The notes beneath the pieces are model-generated. The model did not search any database. It was not told the DNA's origin and saw only the letters and a list, made by a program, of their open reading frames with translations. Of a DNA stretch of 64,000 bases, positions 50,280 through 60,260 are shown one piece after another; positions within the stretch are counted from its first letter, which is position 1; each line of letters starts with the position of its first letter. Source of the DNA: Flavobacterium anseongense (GTDB lineage: Bacteria; Bacteroidota; Bacteroidia; Flavobacteriales; Flavobacteriaceae); assembly GCF_021608185.1 (NCBI RefSeq), contig NZ_JAKIHN010000003.1, positions 310,001 through 374,000 on the forward strand. The letters are read 5' to 3'. Made by a program: the position numbers and the translations under genes.

Positions 50280-53090
50280 TTATGGATTAATTGTTATAGA
50301 AGCAAACCATTGTTGCCCGATAGATCCTGCTCCGATTACCTGAATATAGTCTTCTCCGAATAGGTTGTTAGCTCCAACTTTTAACACTGATTTCAATTTT
50401 GGAATAGCATAATTAATTTGAGCATCAAAAACCACATTTTCAGGAACCATACCATCGGCAAAAGATGCCTGCCATAAATATTCTGTATTCCATCTTACGT
50501 TTGTATTGAATCCAAAGTTTTTGAATAATTTTTGATTTCCTAAAGATGCTTTTACCCTGTGTTTAGGTGTATTAAAACTTGGGATGAAACTTGGGTCATC
50601 TGCCTGATCAAAAGTATATTCAGCGTAGTTATAATTAGCACTTAACTCAAAATCTTTGTATACTTTTTTAGATAATCCAATTCCGAAACCTAATGAAGTA
50701 ACTTCTGCTTTAGAGTTATTGTAAACCTGGTAAATTCTTCTGTCTCCGTTAGCAAGAGCTCCATAGGTTTGCTGTACAGCTAAATTTGAAGAATCAGTAC
50801 CAACGGTTCCATAAAATGGAGTAACAACTCTTGATTGATTTAAGAAGTCATTATAAATGTTGTAATATCCGCTAATATCAACTGTTAGGTCGTTATTAAC
50901 AACTGAACGATAACCAATATCGAATGCCTGAACTTTTTCCGGTTTTACCAAATCAATATCGGCAACCTGCAAGTCGGCTGTATTTCCTGTTGCGGCAAAT
51001 GTTTGAAAAGAGGTTAAAGTATAAGAGTTATTGTACGCATCGTTACCATCTAATGTTCTGGTAGCATTACCTCCATTGATTAGTTGTCCAGCTGTACTCA
51101 CATCAAATGTTTCTACAAATCTTGATAAGTTGTCAGGTGCAGATCCAATTAAAGCAAATGGCCCTAAATTCAAACCAATATACTGATCTTGTGTGGTTGG
51201 ATTTCTAAATCCGGTTTGATATGATGCTCTGAAATTATGTTGTTTGTTCGCTCCGGCAGAATACACAAAAGAAAGTCTCGGAGAGAAAAAACCATCAAAG
51301 TTTTGTGATTTATCATATCGCACAGAACCTGTAAATTTCAAACGTCCATCTTTCATTAATTTCTTTTGTAATTGAGCATACGCACCATATTCGTCATATC
51401 TTAACGGACCATCATAATCTGTAAAAATAGTTCCTCCTGAATTCATCTCGTATTGTCTGTAAGAACCTCCTAATTGAATTTCAGCTACTTTGATTATGTC
51501 TTTAAAATTGTAATTCACATCGGCATGATACAATTTAGATTGGTCTTTAAATTTAGATCCGGTAACTAAATCCGGGTCTGCTGTTACAGAAGCTAATGCA
51601 CTTGCATACTCAGGTGAGCCTGGTAAAAATCTTCCTGTATCTGCAGTTGATCTTGCAATGGCATGTGCCTGTTGTGGAGTTGCGCCACCTAAAGTAGATT
51701 GGATATATGCTCCTGCATATTGTCCAAACCAAGTTTGGTTGTCTTTCCATGCATTGTTAAGATTCCAAGCGGCAAAACGCATATCATACGAATCTCCAGC
51801 ATTTTCATCCGTCATATAACCTCTAACAAAATAATTTTTCCCTTTAAATTCAAGTTTTGTTTGGTTGATAAAGAAGTTTTTCAACGCATATCTGTTAGCT
51901 CCCTGATAAATAGTATTTCCTAGACCTAACTTATGTTGGAAAATAATTTCATTATCATCATCCCATGGTTTGAAATGTAATGAGAAATCAGCTTTAACAC
52001 TTTTAACTGTATTATCATTTAAATCTTTTTCCGCATATCCCGTTCTGGCTACATTATAGTTTGGCAATAAGTTAACTAATGATTGACTAGGTATTAATCC
52101 CAAATTAAATAAACTTTGTCCAACACTTTTAATATTAGTAGAAACTTCATCACCATATACGTTTAATCCATCATAATTTGGATTTGGATCTGAACCTACA
52201 TTATTAACCGTTAAATCTTTTCTGTCATCAGCAATCCATTCGGTAGCTTTTAGGAAAGTGAAGTTGGCTTTTGCAGCAAAATGTTTGGTAAAAGCATGCG
52301 CTGCTCTAATTCCAAAATCCCAATAATCATTGGTTCCTGCTACTTCCTGTGTGGTTTGACCGTATTTAAAATAGAAACTCAATCCTTGGTTTGTAAACGG
52401 GCTTTTGCTATTCATAAACATAATTCCGTTGAAAGCATTTGCACCATATAATGCTGAAGATGCTCCGGGAAGAAGCTCTACATTGGCAACATCTAATTCA
52501 GAAACTCCTATCAAATTTCCTAGTACAAAGTTCAAGGCCGGTGATGAATTATCCATACCGTCAACCAATTGCAAAAATCTTGTATTAGCAACTGTTGCAA
52601 ATCCTCTCGTGTTGATTGATTTAAATCCAAGACTACTCGTGTTGAAATGAACTTCTTTTAGATTTTCAAGGCCATCATAGTAAGTCGCTGCTGTAGTTGC
52701 TTTGATGTCTTTCAAACTCATTCTTTCGATAGTCACCGGAGATTCTAAAACTCTTTCCGGAGTTCTTGATGCTGAGACAACGATTTCATCTAATTTATTT
52801 TCTTCATCGCTTAAAGCAACACTAACATTTTGATTATTTGATGTGACGCTAACCTTTTTGGCTCCGTAGCCTACACTCGAAATTTCGACGTCAAAAGGAG
52901 GTTTTTTAGTGGTAGTTAACTTAAAATTTCCATCACTGTCTGTTACTGTTCCGGCACTTTCGCCAGCCACCTTAACATTAGCTCCGGGAACTGGTTGGTT
53001 CTTACTGTCTTTTACCGAACCCGATATTGAAGTTTGCGCATAGGTTATGCCGCAAAAAAACAATGAAACGATAAATAAATAGATCTTCAT
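50280..53090 (-). CDS. TonB-dependent outer-membrane receptor
   Basis: From ATG 53090 the protein has 936 residues; an upstream start 39 bases earlier would precede the signal peptide and is rejected. Signal MKIYLFIVSLFFCGITYAQ, then a carboxypeptidase-D-like regulatory domain (SISGSVKDSKNQPVPGANV), the TonB box region (DEIVVSASRTPERV), the plug domain and a 22-strand-type beta-barrel with many Asn/Tyr-rich strands. It imports a ligand through the outer membrane with TonB-ExbBD energy. The downstream GDSL lipoprotein suggests an ester-containing ligand. No SusD homologue is present. Confidence 0.93.
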   Translation of the reverse strand: MKIYLFIVSLFFCGITYAQTSISGSVKDSKNQPVPGANVKVAGESAGTVTDSDGNFKLTTTKKPPFDVEISSVGYGAKKVSVTSNNQNVSVALSDEENKLDEIVVSASRTPERVLESPVTIERMSLKDIKATTAATYYDGLENLKEVHFNTSSLGFKSINTRGFATVANTRFLQLVDGMDNSSPALNFVLGNLIGVSELDVANVELLPGASSALYGANAFNGIMFMNSKSPFTNQGLSFYFKYGQTTQEVAGTNDYWDFGIRAAHAFTKHFAAKANFTFLKATEWIADDRKDLTVNNVGSDPNPNYDGLNVYGDEVSTNIKSVGQSLFNLGLIPSQSLVNLLPNYNVARTGYAEKDLNDNTVKSVKADFSLHFKPWDDDNEIIFQHKLGLGNTIYQGANRYALKNFFINQTKLEFKGKNYFVRGYMTDENAGDSYDMRFAAWNLNNAWKDNQTWFGQYAGAYIQSTLGGATPQQAHAIARSTADTGRFLPGSPEYASALASVTADPDLVTGSKFKDQSKLYHADVNYNFKDIIKVAEIQLGGSYRQYEMNSGGTIFTDYDGPLRYDEYGAYAQLQKKLMKDGRLKFTGSVRYDKSQNFDGFFSPRLSFVYSAGANKQHNFRASYQTGFRNPTTQDQYIGLNLGPFALIGSAPDNLSRFVETFDVSTAGQLINGGNATRTLDGNDAYNNSYTLTSFQTFAATGNTADLQVADIDLVKPEKVQAFDIGYRSVVNNDLTVDISGYYNIYNDFLNQSRVVTPFYGTVGTDSSNLAVQQTYGALANGDRRIYQVYNNSKAEVTSLGFGIGLSKKVYKDFELSANYNYAEYTFDQADDPSFIPSFNTPKHRVKASLGNQKLFKNFGFNTNVRWNTEYLWQASFADGMVPENVVFDAQINYAIPKLKSVLKVGANNLFGEDYIQVIGAGSIGQQWFASITINP

Positions 53091-53324
53091 TTGGTTATAA
53101 TTTTGTTGGTTTATAAAGCCAAAGTACAAATATTTTTTTTACATTATTAAAAAACACTGTGTATTTTTATCAATAATTTATTTTTTAGTTTTCTTAGTGA
53201 TAATATGGCATTTGGGCGTTTTTTAAGTTTTTATTAAGGATTTGGCATTATTACTAAAAAAAATACTATGCGCACATACAAAATGAAACTTTTAATAAAT
53301 TAATCATAAAATTTTGAGCAAAAA

Positions 53325-53347
53325 AAAGCGAGACAATGTCTCGCTTT
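53325..53347 (-). terminator. glmS operon terminator
   Basis: AAAGCGAGA / TCTCGCTTT, 9-bp stem with CAATG loop, 21 bases after the glmS stop. Confidence 0.85.
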
Positions 53348-53368
53348 CTAGTTGTTTTCTGTTGATAA

Positions 53369-55219
53369 CTATTCTACTGTAACTGATTTTGCCAAGTTTC
53401 TTGGTTGATCTACATTACATCCTCTCATTACTGCAATATGATACGATAATAGTTGCAACGGAATTGTAGTGATTAGTGGTGATAGTGCATCCGAAGTTTC
53501 GGGTATTTCGATAACGTGATCGGCTAAACCTTTTACTTGCGTATCGCCTTTTGTGACTACAGCAATTATTTTACCACTTCTTGATTTTATCTCTTGTATA
53601 TTACTTACCACTTTGTCATAATGCCCTTGTTTAGGTGCAATAACAATTACCGGCATTTGCTCATCAATTAAGGCAATAGGACCGTGTTTCATTTCGGCTG
53701 CAGGATACCCTTCGGCGTGAATGTATGATATCTCTTTGAGTTTCAAGGCACCTTCTAATGCAACCGGGAAATTGTAACCTCTGCCTAAATATAGGCAGTT
53801 ACTGGCAGCTTTAAATTTAGTTGCTATTTCTTTTGCTTTTTCGTTAGTTGATGTTAATGCTTCAGCTACTTTTTCAGGGATAACTTCTAATTCCTGCAAA
53901 TAACGATGGAAATCAGAATTTGAAAGTGTTCCTTTGGCTTTTGCCAAACGCAAAGCTATCATTGTCAACACTGTAATTTGTGTTGTAAAAGCTTTGGTTG
54001 ATGCCACTCCGATTTCTGGTCCGGCATGAGTATAAGCGCCAGCATTAGTTTCTCTGGAAATAGAAGAACCAACAACATTACAAACTCCAAATACAAAAGC
54101 ACCTTTTTCTTTGGCTAACTTAATAGCCGCTAAAGTATCGGCGGTTTCTCCGGATTGTGATATAGCAATCACAACATCATTTTTATTGATTATTGGATTT
54201 CTATACCTGAACTCCGAAGCATATTCGACCTCAACCGGTATTCTTGCGAATTCTTCAATTACATATTCGGCAACTAATCCGGCGTGCCATGAAGTCCCGC
54301 AGGCTACTATTAGAATTCTGTCGGCATGAAGAAATTTTTCTAAATTATCTTCTACACCAGCCATTTGAATAATGCCTTGATTTGCCAAAAGTCTTCCTCT
54401 GTAAGTATCCTTTATAACATTAGGTTGCTCGTAGATTTCTTTTAACATGAAATGGTCATAACCTCCTTTTTCAATTTGCTCCAAATTCATTTGAAGTTCT
54501 TGAATGTATGGGTCAACCAACGAGTCATCTTTGATTTTTCTAATCTTCAATGGCTTGTGCAATCTTACGATAGCCATTTCTTCATCCTCTAAATAAATGG
54601 CATTGGAAGTATATTCTATAAACGGAGAAGCATCAGAAGCAATAAAAAATTCATCTTCACCAACACCAATTGCAATCGGACTTCCCAATCTTGCCACGAT
54701 AATTTCGTCTGGATTTTCTCTGTCAAAAACACAGATGGCATAAGCTCCGACAACTTGGTTTAAGGCAATTTGAACTGCTTTTCCGAGTTTAATTTTTTCT
54801 TTCTTTTTTACGTCTTCAATTAAGTTAACCAAAACCTCGGTATCAGTATCTGAAGTAAAAGTGTAGCCTCTTTTTAGTAATTCTTTTTTTAATGGCTCAT
54901 AATTTTCGATGATTCCATTGTGAATGATTACTATGTTTCCTGAATTGGATACGTGCGGATGGGAATTAATATCATTCGGAACACCGTGAGTTGCCCAGCG
55001 GGTGTGTCCCATTCCAATGGTTGCTTTAGAAGAAGCAATGGTCTTCGACTTTTCTTCGAGATCGGAAACCTTTCCTTTGGTTTTAGCAATTTTAAGGTCA
55101 CTGCCATCACATAACATGACTCCGGCGCTGTCATAACCTCTATATTCTAATCTTTTTAACCCTTTTATTACAATTGGGTAGGCTTCTCTAAATCCGATAT
55201 AACCAACAATTCCACACAT
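53369..55219 (-). CDS. glmS: Glutamine-fructose-6-phosphate aminotransferase
   Basis: A 616-residue enzyme that makes glucosamine 6-phosphate for peptidoglycan and LPS. Cys2 starts the glutaminase domain (CGIVGYIG, GHTRWATHG, HNGIIENY); the two SIS isomerase domains follow (CGTSWHAG, SQSGETADTLAA, STKAFTTQ, and LGRGYNFPVALEGALKLKE). The C-terminus DQPRNLAKSVTVE is canonical. No glmS ribozyme is visible upstream. It lies 11 bases after the DUF4270 gene, so it is expressed with it. Confidence 0.97.
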   Translation of the reverse strand: MCGIVGYIGFREAYPIVIKGLKRLEYRGYDSAGVMLCDGSDLKIAKTKGKVSDLEEKSKTIASSKATIGMGHTRWATHGVPNDINSHPHVSNSGNIVIIHNGIIENYEPLKKELLKRGYTFTSDTDTEVLVNLIEDVKKKEKIKLGKAVQIALNQVVGAYAICVFDRENPDEIIVARLGSPIAIGVGEDEFFIASDASPFIEYTSNAIYLEDEEMAIVRLHKPLKIRKIKDDSLVDPYIQELQMNLEQIEKGGYDHFMLKEIYEQPNVIKDTYRGRLLANQGIIQMAGVEDNLEKFLHADRILIVACGTSWHAGLVAEYVIEEFARIPVEVEYASEFRYRNPIINKNDVVIAISQSGETADTLAAIKLAKEKGAFVFGVCNVVGSSISRETNAGAYTHAGPEIGVASTKAFTTQITVLTMIALRLAKAKGTLSNSDFHRYLQELEVIPEKVAEALTSTNEKAKEIATKFKAASNCLYLGRGYNFPVALEGALKLKEISYIHAEGYPAAEMKHGPIALIDEQMPVIVIAPKQGHYDKVVSNIQEIKSRSGKIIAVVTKGDTQVKGLADHVIEIPETSDALSPLITTIPLQLLSYHIAVMRGCNVDQPRNLAKSVTVE

Positions 55220-55230
55220 AACAACAACTA

Positions 55231-57048
55231 TTAATTAGGTTTTGTATAATAAATTTTTAGCTTCAATTTTTTATCATCCGGAACTACAGGGCTTGTTCCG
55301 TATAAAACAGTTCCCAACTGACTCAACACCGACATCGATGGTGCGCTATCAAAGTTGGCATTTGGAGTTCTTAATTTAGAAAGACCAATGCTATTAATAT
55401 TTTCGGTAACTGATAATCCCAAACGAACATTAGTAGAGTCATTTTTGATTAAATTTCTAACATAGTTCGTTATTCTTATTCTATATCTTTTGCCTCTTTC
55501 TCCTCTTCCGTCATTTACATCTTCGGTACTAATAATTCCGTCATGTATGAATTTACTAAATTTTGGAGTAACTCCATTGCTTGTATAATCATAAGAATAA
55601 TCGACTAAGACATTTTTATTTGTTAGGTCATATAAGAAAATACGATTCGGTTCAACGGGTTGGTCTCCTGTAATAGGAAAGTTCGACATGGCTGATTTAT
55701 CTACATAAAAAATTAGATTGGCTTCATTAATTAACCAACCGTTAAATTTAATATCATCTATTTCATCTGAAACGCCATTTGGTCCTGTGAGGATATACTT
55801 TTGATTGGTCGAACTAATCGGAAGGTTCTCGTTATAATTATCATTAAGCACATATCCTTTCAAATCGGTTGAACCAAATAAATCGATGACAGCCATTGCT
55901 CCTTGTCCACCTTTTAAATATATTCTTGATGCTTCCTGAGTACTATTGGCAGCATTCAAATAATCAATATTTTCATTAGAATTTTCTAATAAACTAATCG
56001 TATTTCCGCTGAGGTTTAAAGCGAAAGTTTTACTTAACCTTTCTTTTCTGTATTCATTTACATCTGTTGTGGTTACATTATCAGGAGTAATTTTGTCTTC
56101 TTTGTAATATATCGTGATTTTGCCGGCTTTGAAATTAATCATAGCCATGTTACCTGGATTAGCGTTTTCAGTTTTAAAATAAATACCTCTGAAATAATTT
56201 TTAAATAGCGTATTGTTAGCCAATTGTCCCGATGGAGCGTTTAAAATTTTATCATAAAAAACATCGGTTCTCAAATGCAATCGCATTGACGGTGCGTATC
56301 TTGTATATTTTTTAGTAACACCATCTGTTTCATAGGTTGTTAATTTGTGCTCTCTTTTATCGAAATAAAAGTTCTCGTTTTCACGACCATCGGCATTATG
56401 AGTACCTTCTGTTCCTGTAGGCGGATCAGTAAGCGGTGCATTATTCAACAAAACCGGAATTTTATTGTTGTCAATCAAACTATTTTGATCGGTATAAAAC
56501 AACTGTTGTTCTGTTAAAGATTGAGCTGGATCTAAATCTCTTAAAAAATAATTAGACTGGTAAACGCTCAACTTAAACTTCGAATTCGCCGTTGCCGGAG
56601 TTTGATCATAAGGTTTCGCACCATAAATGGAATCTAACACATAATCATTTATGCCATTAGAATTAGCTTTTTCTAAAGTTTTGAAATAGGGAATATCCAA
56701 AATTACACTATCAATAACCGGAAGATCTTCATAAAGTGTTGTATCGGTATTGTTAAAAACAGGATTAATAGATGATAGTTCTACCTGCGTTACAAAGTTG
56801 GCTTGTGTAGTTCCAAAAGCAGGATTCGAATAAAACCCAAGTGGATTTATAGGTAAATTATTTGAGGCAATTGCACCCAGTTTCTGATTGTATGCTTTAA
56901 CGGTCAAAGTACTATCAACTTCAAAACCGAAGTGGTTATCTCCTACAATGTCTGTTCCTAATTCATTAAAATCTTTATCGCAGGATGCGAAAATTATAGT
57001 TATTAATCCAACAATTAAAATTGGGCGTAGAAATGATTTTTTGTACAT
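55231..57048 (-). CDS. DUF4270-family lipoprotein
   Basis: A 605-residue lipoprotein with lipobox Cys23 ([10 protein letters not shown]). The mature sequence matches the DUF4270 pattern I recall for Bacteroidota: [20 protein letters not shown] near the N-terminus, long beta-rich segments, and [12 protein letters not shown] near the C-terminus. Family function is unknown; it is repeatedly linked with glmS and a glycogen-synthase-like gene, as here, which suggests a role in surface glycan or envelope work (inference). Spacing to both neighbours is short (18 and 11 bases). Confidence 0.85.
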   Translation of the reverse strand: MYKKSFLRPILIVGLITIIFASCDKDFNELGTDIVGDNHFGFEVDSTLTVKAYNQKLGAIASNNLPINPLGFYSNPAFGTTQANFVTQVELSSINPVFNNTDTTLYEDLPVIDSVILDIPYFKTLEKANSNGINDYVLDSIYGAKPYDQTPATANSKFKLSVYQSNYFLRDLDPAQSLTEQQLFYTDQNSLIDNNKIPVLLNNAPLTDPPTGTEGTHNADGRENENFYFDKREHKLTTYETDGVTKKYTRYAPSMRLHLRTDVFYDKILNAPSGQLANNTLFKNYFRGIYFKTENANPGNMAMINFKAGKITIYYKEDKITPDNVTTTDVNEYRKERLSKTFALNLSGNTISLLENSNENIDYLNAANSTQEASRIYLKGGQGAMAVIDLFGSTDLKGYVLNDNYNENLPISSTNQKYILTGPNGVSDEIDDIKFNGWLINEANLIFYVDKSAMSNFPITGDQPVEPNRIFLYDLTNKNVLVDYSYDYTSNGVTPKFSKFIHDGIISTEDVNDGRGERGKRYRIRITNYVRNLIKNDSTNVRLGLSVTENINSIGLSKLRTPNANFDSAPSMSVLSQLGTVLYGTSPVVPDDKKLKLKIYYTKPN

Positions 57049-57066
57049 AAAAATTATCTGTTTTTT

Positions 57067-57873
57067 TTAAGGAAGCATTGTCTTATAAAAGTTTGTGTAT
57101 GCTTCTGCAAATTTATCTTTTGAGGCGAAAGGTAAAAAAGGTTTCCCTGAAGATTCTATAAATTTTGTTAAACTTGCCGATACGTTTTCAGAGGCAATTA
57201 CCACACCATCCGAATGCGTAACCGCCACTTTGATAAGGTTTTCATAATTAGGTAATTCTAATTCCTGAATAGCATCTTGAGGTACGCCGTCAAACTTTAT
57301 TTTGTTTATCATTTCGGTGTCTAAACTACCATCAAAAGACTGGCTGTAAACCGAAGTCACAATCTTTGTTTCAGAAAATAACGCTTCGTCTTTATAATAA
57401 TGCTTCATGTAAATGGGCAACAAACTCGCCATCCAACCGTGAACGTGAATAATATCCGGAACCCAATTTAATTTTTTAACCGTTTCTACAACACCTTTGG
57501 CAAAGAAAATGGCTCTTTCATCGTTATCAGGATACAGCACACCATCTTCATCACTAAAAGTGGCTTTTCTCTTGAAATACTCATCATTATCTATAAAATA
57601 AACCTGAATTCTTTCTTTTGGTATGGATGCTACTTTGATTATCAAAGGCATGTCCAAATCGTTAACCACTAAATTCATTCCCGACAAACGAATTACCTCG
57701 TGTAATTGATGCCTTCTTTCATTAATATTGCCATATCTCGGCATAAAAATTCTAATCTGTCCTCCTTGATCATTTATCATTTTGGGAACATCATAAGACA
57801 GTAAAGAAACCTCATTTTCAGCCAAATACGGCACCACTTCAGATGATACATACAATATCCTCTTATCTTCCAT
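57067..57873 (-). CDS. Truncated glycogen-synthase-like (GT5 N-domain) protein
   Basis: A 268-residue protein equal to the N-terminal half of glycogen synthase GlgA: ILYVSSEVVPYL, RIFMPRYGNINERRHQ, IQVYFIDNDEYFKR, DIIHVHGWMASLLPIYMK. The KTGGL ADP-glucose motif after the first strand is replaced by AENEVSLLSYDV, and the C-terminal Rossmann domain is absent, so glycogen synthesis is unlikely. It heads the operon with DUF4270 and glmS and is divergent from panC. A regulatory or scaffolding role in sugar or envelope metabolism is possible. Confidence 0.85.
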   Translation of the reverse strand: MEDKRILYVSSEVVPYLAENEVSLLSYDVPKMINDQGGQIRIFMPRYGNINERRHQLHEVIRLSGMNLVVNDLDMPLIIKVASIPKERIQVYFIDNDEYFKRKATFSDEDGVLYPDNDERAIFFAKGVVETVKKLNWVPDIIHVHGWMASLLPIYMKHYYKDEALFSETKIVTSVYSQSFDGSLDTEMINKIKFDGVPQDAIQELELPNYENLIKVAVTHSDGVVIASENVSASLTKFIESSGKPFLPFASKDKFAEAYTNFYKTMLP

Positions 57874-57911
57874 AATCTAATCTACTTTATTTATTGGCAA
57901 TAAAAAACAGG

Positions 57912-57919
57912 CAAAAGTA
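57912..57919 (-). promoter_or_regulatory. -7 box of the GT5-like/DUF4270/glmS operon
   Basis: TACTTTTG on the minus strand, TAnnTTTG type, about 38 bases before the start at 57873. Confidence 0.5.
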
Positions 57920-57950
57920 CAAAATTTTATGCAGTTATTTATGAAAATGG

Positions 57951-57958
57951 TAAGTTTG
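57951..57958 (+). promoter_or_regulatory. -7 box of the panC-panD operon
   Basis: TAAGTTTG, 21 bases before ATG 57980. It rules out the longer start at 57929, which lies upstream of the box. Confidence 0.6.
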
Positions 57959-57979
57959 CAACTCATTTACCGAAAGCCA

Positions 57980-58828
57980 ATGCTCCTTTTTAACACTCAA
58001 AACGAATTAATATCACATCTTAATTCTGTTTCAAACAAAGAAACTTCAATTGGCTTTGTCCCTACAATGGGCGCGCTTCACGAAGGACATCTTTCATTAT
58101 TGTCCGAAGCTCTTCAACATAACTCACTGGTTGTTGTAAGTATTTTTGTCAATCCAACACAGTTTAACAATGCCGAAGATTTGGAAAAATACCCAAAAAC
58201 ATTGAACAAAGACATCGAAAAAATAAAATCGGTTTCCGATGATGTTATCATATTTGCCCCAAGCGTCGATGATATTTATAAAGGAAAAACGGTTTCACAA
58301 CATTTTGACTTTGACGGATTAGAAAATCAGATGGAAGGTAAGTTTCGTCCCGGACATTTTGACGGTGTTGGAACTGTCGTAAAACGCCTTTTCGAAATCG
58401 TAAAACCGACCAGTGCTTACTTTGGCGAAAAAGATTTTCAGCAATTGCAGATTGTAAAAAAAATGGTTGAAAAAGCCAAGCTGAACGTCCATGTTATTGG
58501 TTGCCCAATTCATAGAGAGTCCAATGGATTAGCCATGAGTTCGCGCAACGAAAGATTATCAGATACTGAACGTAAAGAAGCAGCCATCATTTATAAAACT
58601 ATTTCGCAAGCCAAAAATTTATTCAAAACAAAATCGGCTTCAGCAGTAACCGAATATGTCATAAAAACATTCGGGAAGCAAAGTCGTTTCGAATTAGAAT
58701 ATTTTCAAATTGCCGACGAAGCAACCTTACTGCCTTGTATCCGAAAAAGTAAATCCAAAAAATATCGTGCTTTCATCGCAGTTTTTGTTAACAAAATCAG
58801 ATTGATTGATACGATTTCATTAAATTAA
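57980..58828 (+). CDS. panC: Pantothenate synthetase
   Basis: A 282-residue enzyme that joins pantoate and beta-alanine with ATP. Motifs: [17 protein letters not shown] (HIGH-type), [44 protein letters not shown] and [13 protein letters not shown] region (KMSKS equivalent). The start at 57980 is set by the promoter box and the usual N-terminus. It is followed by panD 14 bases later, giving both branches that join at pantothenate. Confidence 0.96.
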   Translation: MLLFNTQNELISHLNSVSNKETSIGFVPTMGALHEGHLSLLSEALQHNSLVVVSIFVNPTQFNNAEDLEKYPKTLNKDIEKIKSVSDDVIIFAPSVDDIYKGKTVSQHFDFDGLENQMEGKFRPGHFDGVGTVVKRLFEIVKPTSAYFGEKDFQQLQIVKKMVEKAKLNVHVIGCPIHRESNGLAMSSRNERLSDTERKEAAIIYKTISQAKNLFKTKSASAVTEYVIKTFGKQSRFELEYFQIADEATLLPCIRKSKSKKYRAFIAVFVNKIRLIDTISLN

Positions 58829-58842
58829 TTTATTTTTGCGCC

Positions 58843-59193
58843 ATGCAAATTGAAGTAGTAAAATCTAAAATTCACAGGGTAAAAGTGACTGGTGCCGATT
58901 TAAATTATATTGGCAGCATCACCATTGACGAAACCTTAATGGATGCCGCAAATTTGATTGAAGGCGAAAAAGTTTCCATTGTAAATGTCAACAACGGAGA
59001 GCGTTTTGATACTTATGTCATCAAAGGCACAAAAAATTCGGGCGATATTACACTTAACGGACCGGCTGCAAGAAAAGTTCACAAAGGCGACATCATCATC
59101 ATTATGTCATATGCTTTAATGGATTTTGAAGAAGCAAAAGAATTTAAACCTTGGTTGGTCTTTCCAAACGAAACTAATAATTCCCTGACCTAA
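58843..59193 (+). CDS. panD: Aspartate 1-decarboxylase
   Basis: A 116-residue pyruvoyl enzyme that makes beta-alanine from aspartate. The proenzyme self-cleaves between Gly24 and Ser25 in YIGSITID, and the Ser becomes the pyruvoyl group. [38 protein letters not shown] and [14 protein letters not shown] are typical. It follows panC and supplies its substrate. Confidence 0.97.
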   Translation: MQIEVVKSKIHRVKVTGADLNYIGSITIDETLMDAANLIEGEKVSIVNVNNGERFDTYVIKGTKNSGDITLNGPAARKVHKGDIIIIMSYALMDFEEAKEFKPWLVFPNETNNSLT

Positions 59194-59199
59194 AATCTC

Positions 59200-60165
59200 T
59201 TGAAAAATCAAATCGGTAAATGGTTGACAATTCTCATTCCTCTTTTAATAGGAATCGGAATTATATACTATCAATATACCACTCTGACTTCCGATGAAAT
59301 TCAGAAAATAAAAATCAGTTTTGAAAAAGCGAATTACTACTATATTTTATTATCGTTAGTAATCGCCTGTGTGGGTTATTGGTCAAGAGCTTACCGCTGG
59401 AAATTTGCCTTAAATCATTTGGGGTATCATACGAAATTCTCTAACAATTTCTTTACCGTTTGTGTTTCTTATTTGGTTAATTTGACAGTTCCGAGGTCTG
59501 GAGAAATTTCTCGGGCTGCCTTATTAAAAAAATACGAAGAAGTCCCTTTTGACAAGGCATTCGGAACCATAGTAGCCGAAAGAATAGTCGATTTGCTAAT
59601 CTTTTTTCTTTTTGTTTTTATTGGATTTGTTTCTCAGTTTGATGAAATTTATGCTTTCCTTAAAAGTGAAAATGTATCATTTCAATCACTGATTATAACG
59701 GCAGTTGTTGGACTAATCTTATTTGTTGTTTTTATTTTGATTTGGATATACGCCGAATGGAAAATAATCTTAAAACTAAAGAAAAAATTATCCGGATTGG
59801 TCGAAGGCATTACTACAGTCTATAAAATGAAAGACAAATGGAAATACCTTTTTCATTCATTTTTTATATGGTTCTCCTATTTAATGATGTTTTATGTCGC
59901 CATCTTTGCACTACCGGAAACCTCAGAAATCAGTTTCGATATCGTAATCATGGGCTTCATTTTTGGCAGTCTGGCTGTAGGTTTTTCAAACGGCGGATTA
60001 GGCGCTTATCCTTTTTCTATTGCATTAATTTTTTCCCTTTACGGAATTACAAAAGATGTCGGTACCGCTTTTGGTTGGTTGGTTTGGACCTCACAAACTG
60101 TTTTGGCAATTCTTCTCGGATTGATTTCCTATGTTTTGCTCCCTGTTTTAAATAGAAATAAATAA
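59200..60165 (+). CDS. LPG-synthase-like membrane protein (UPF0104/flippase-like)
   Basis: A 321-residue polytopic inner-membrane protein, with about seven or eight hydrophobic segments. The family signature is visible: RAYRWKFALNHLGYH, then NLTVPRSGEISRAALLKKYE and PFDKAFGTIVAERIVDLL, and FSNGGLGAYPF near the end. It belongs to the lysylphosphatidylglycerol synthase transmembrane (flippase-like) superfamily; without a synthase domain it is more likely a lipid or glycan handling protein. The start is TTG at 59200, six bases after panD. Confidence 0.85.
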   Translation: MKNQIGKWLTILIPLLIGIGIIYYQYTTLTSDEIQKIKISFEKANYYYILLSLVIACVGYWSRAYRWKFALNHLGYHTKFSNNFFTVCVSYLVNLTVPRSGEISRAALLKKYEEVPFDKAFGTIVAERIVDLLIFFLFVFIGFVSQFDEIYAFLKSENVSFQSLIITAVVGLILFVVFILIWIYAEWKIILKLKKKLSGLVEGITTVYKMKDKWKYLFHSFFIWFSYLMMFYVAIFALPETSEISFDIVIMGFIFGSLAVGFSNGGLGAYPFSIALIFSLYGITKDVGTAFGWLVWTSQTVLAILLGLISYVLLPVLNRNK

Positions 60166-60260
60166 TTTTGTTATATTGCTAATCAATTTAACAAACTGCT
60201 ATTAACTCGAGGCGTTGCCGAATTGCATGGAGCGCAGCGTAATAAAAACATCCTACTATC

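Noticed and set aside
55220..55230. glmS ribozyme
   Set aside because: Only 11 bases separate DUF4270 and glmS; there is no room for the ribozyme fold.
57929..57979. Longer N-terminus of PanC
   Set aside because: It would start upstream of the TAAGTTTG promoter box and adds residues absent from the family.
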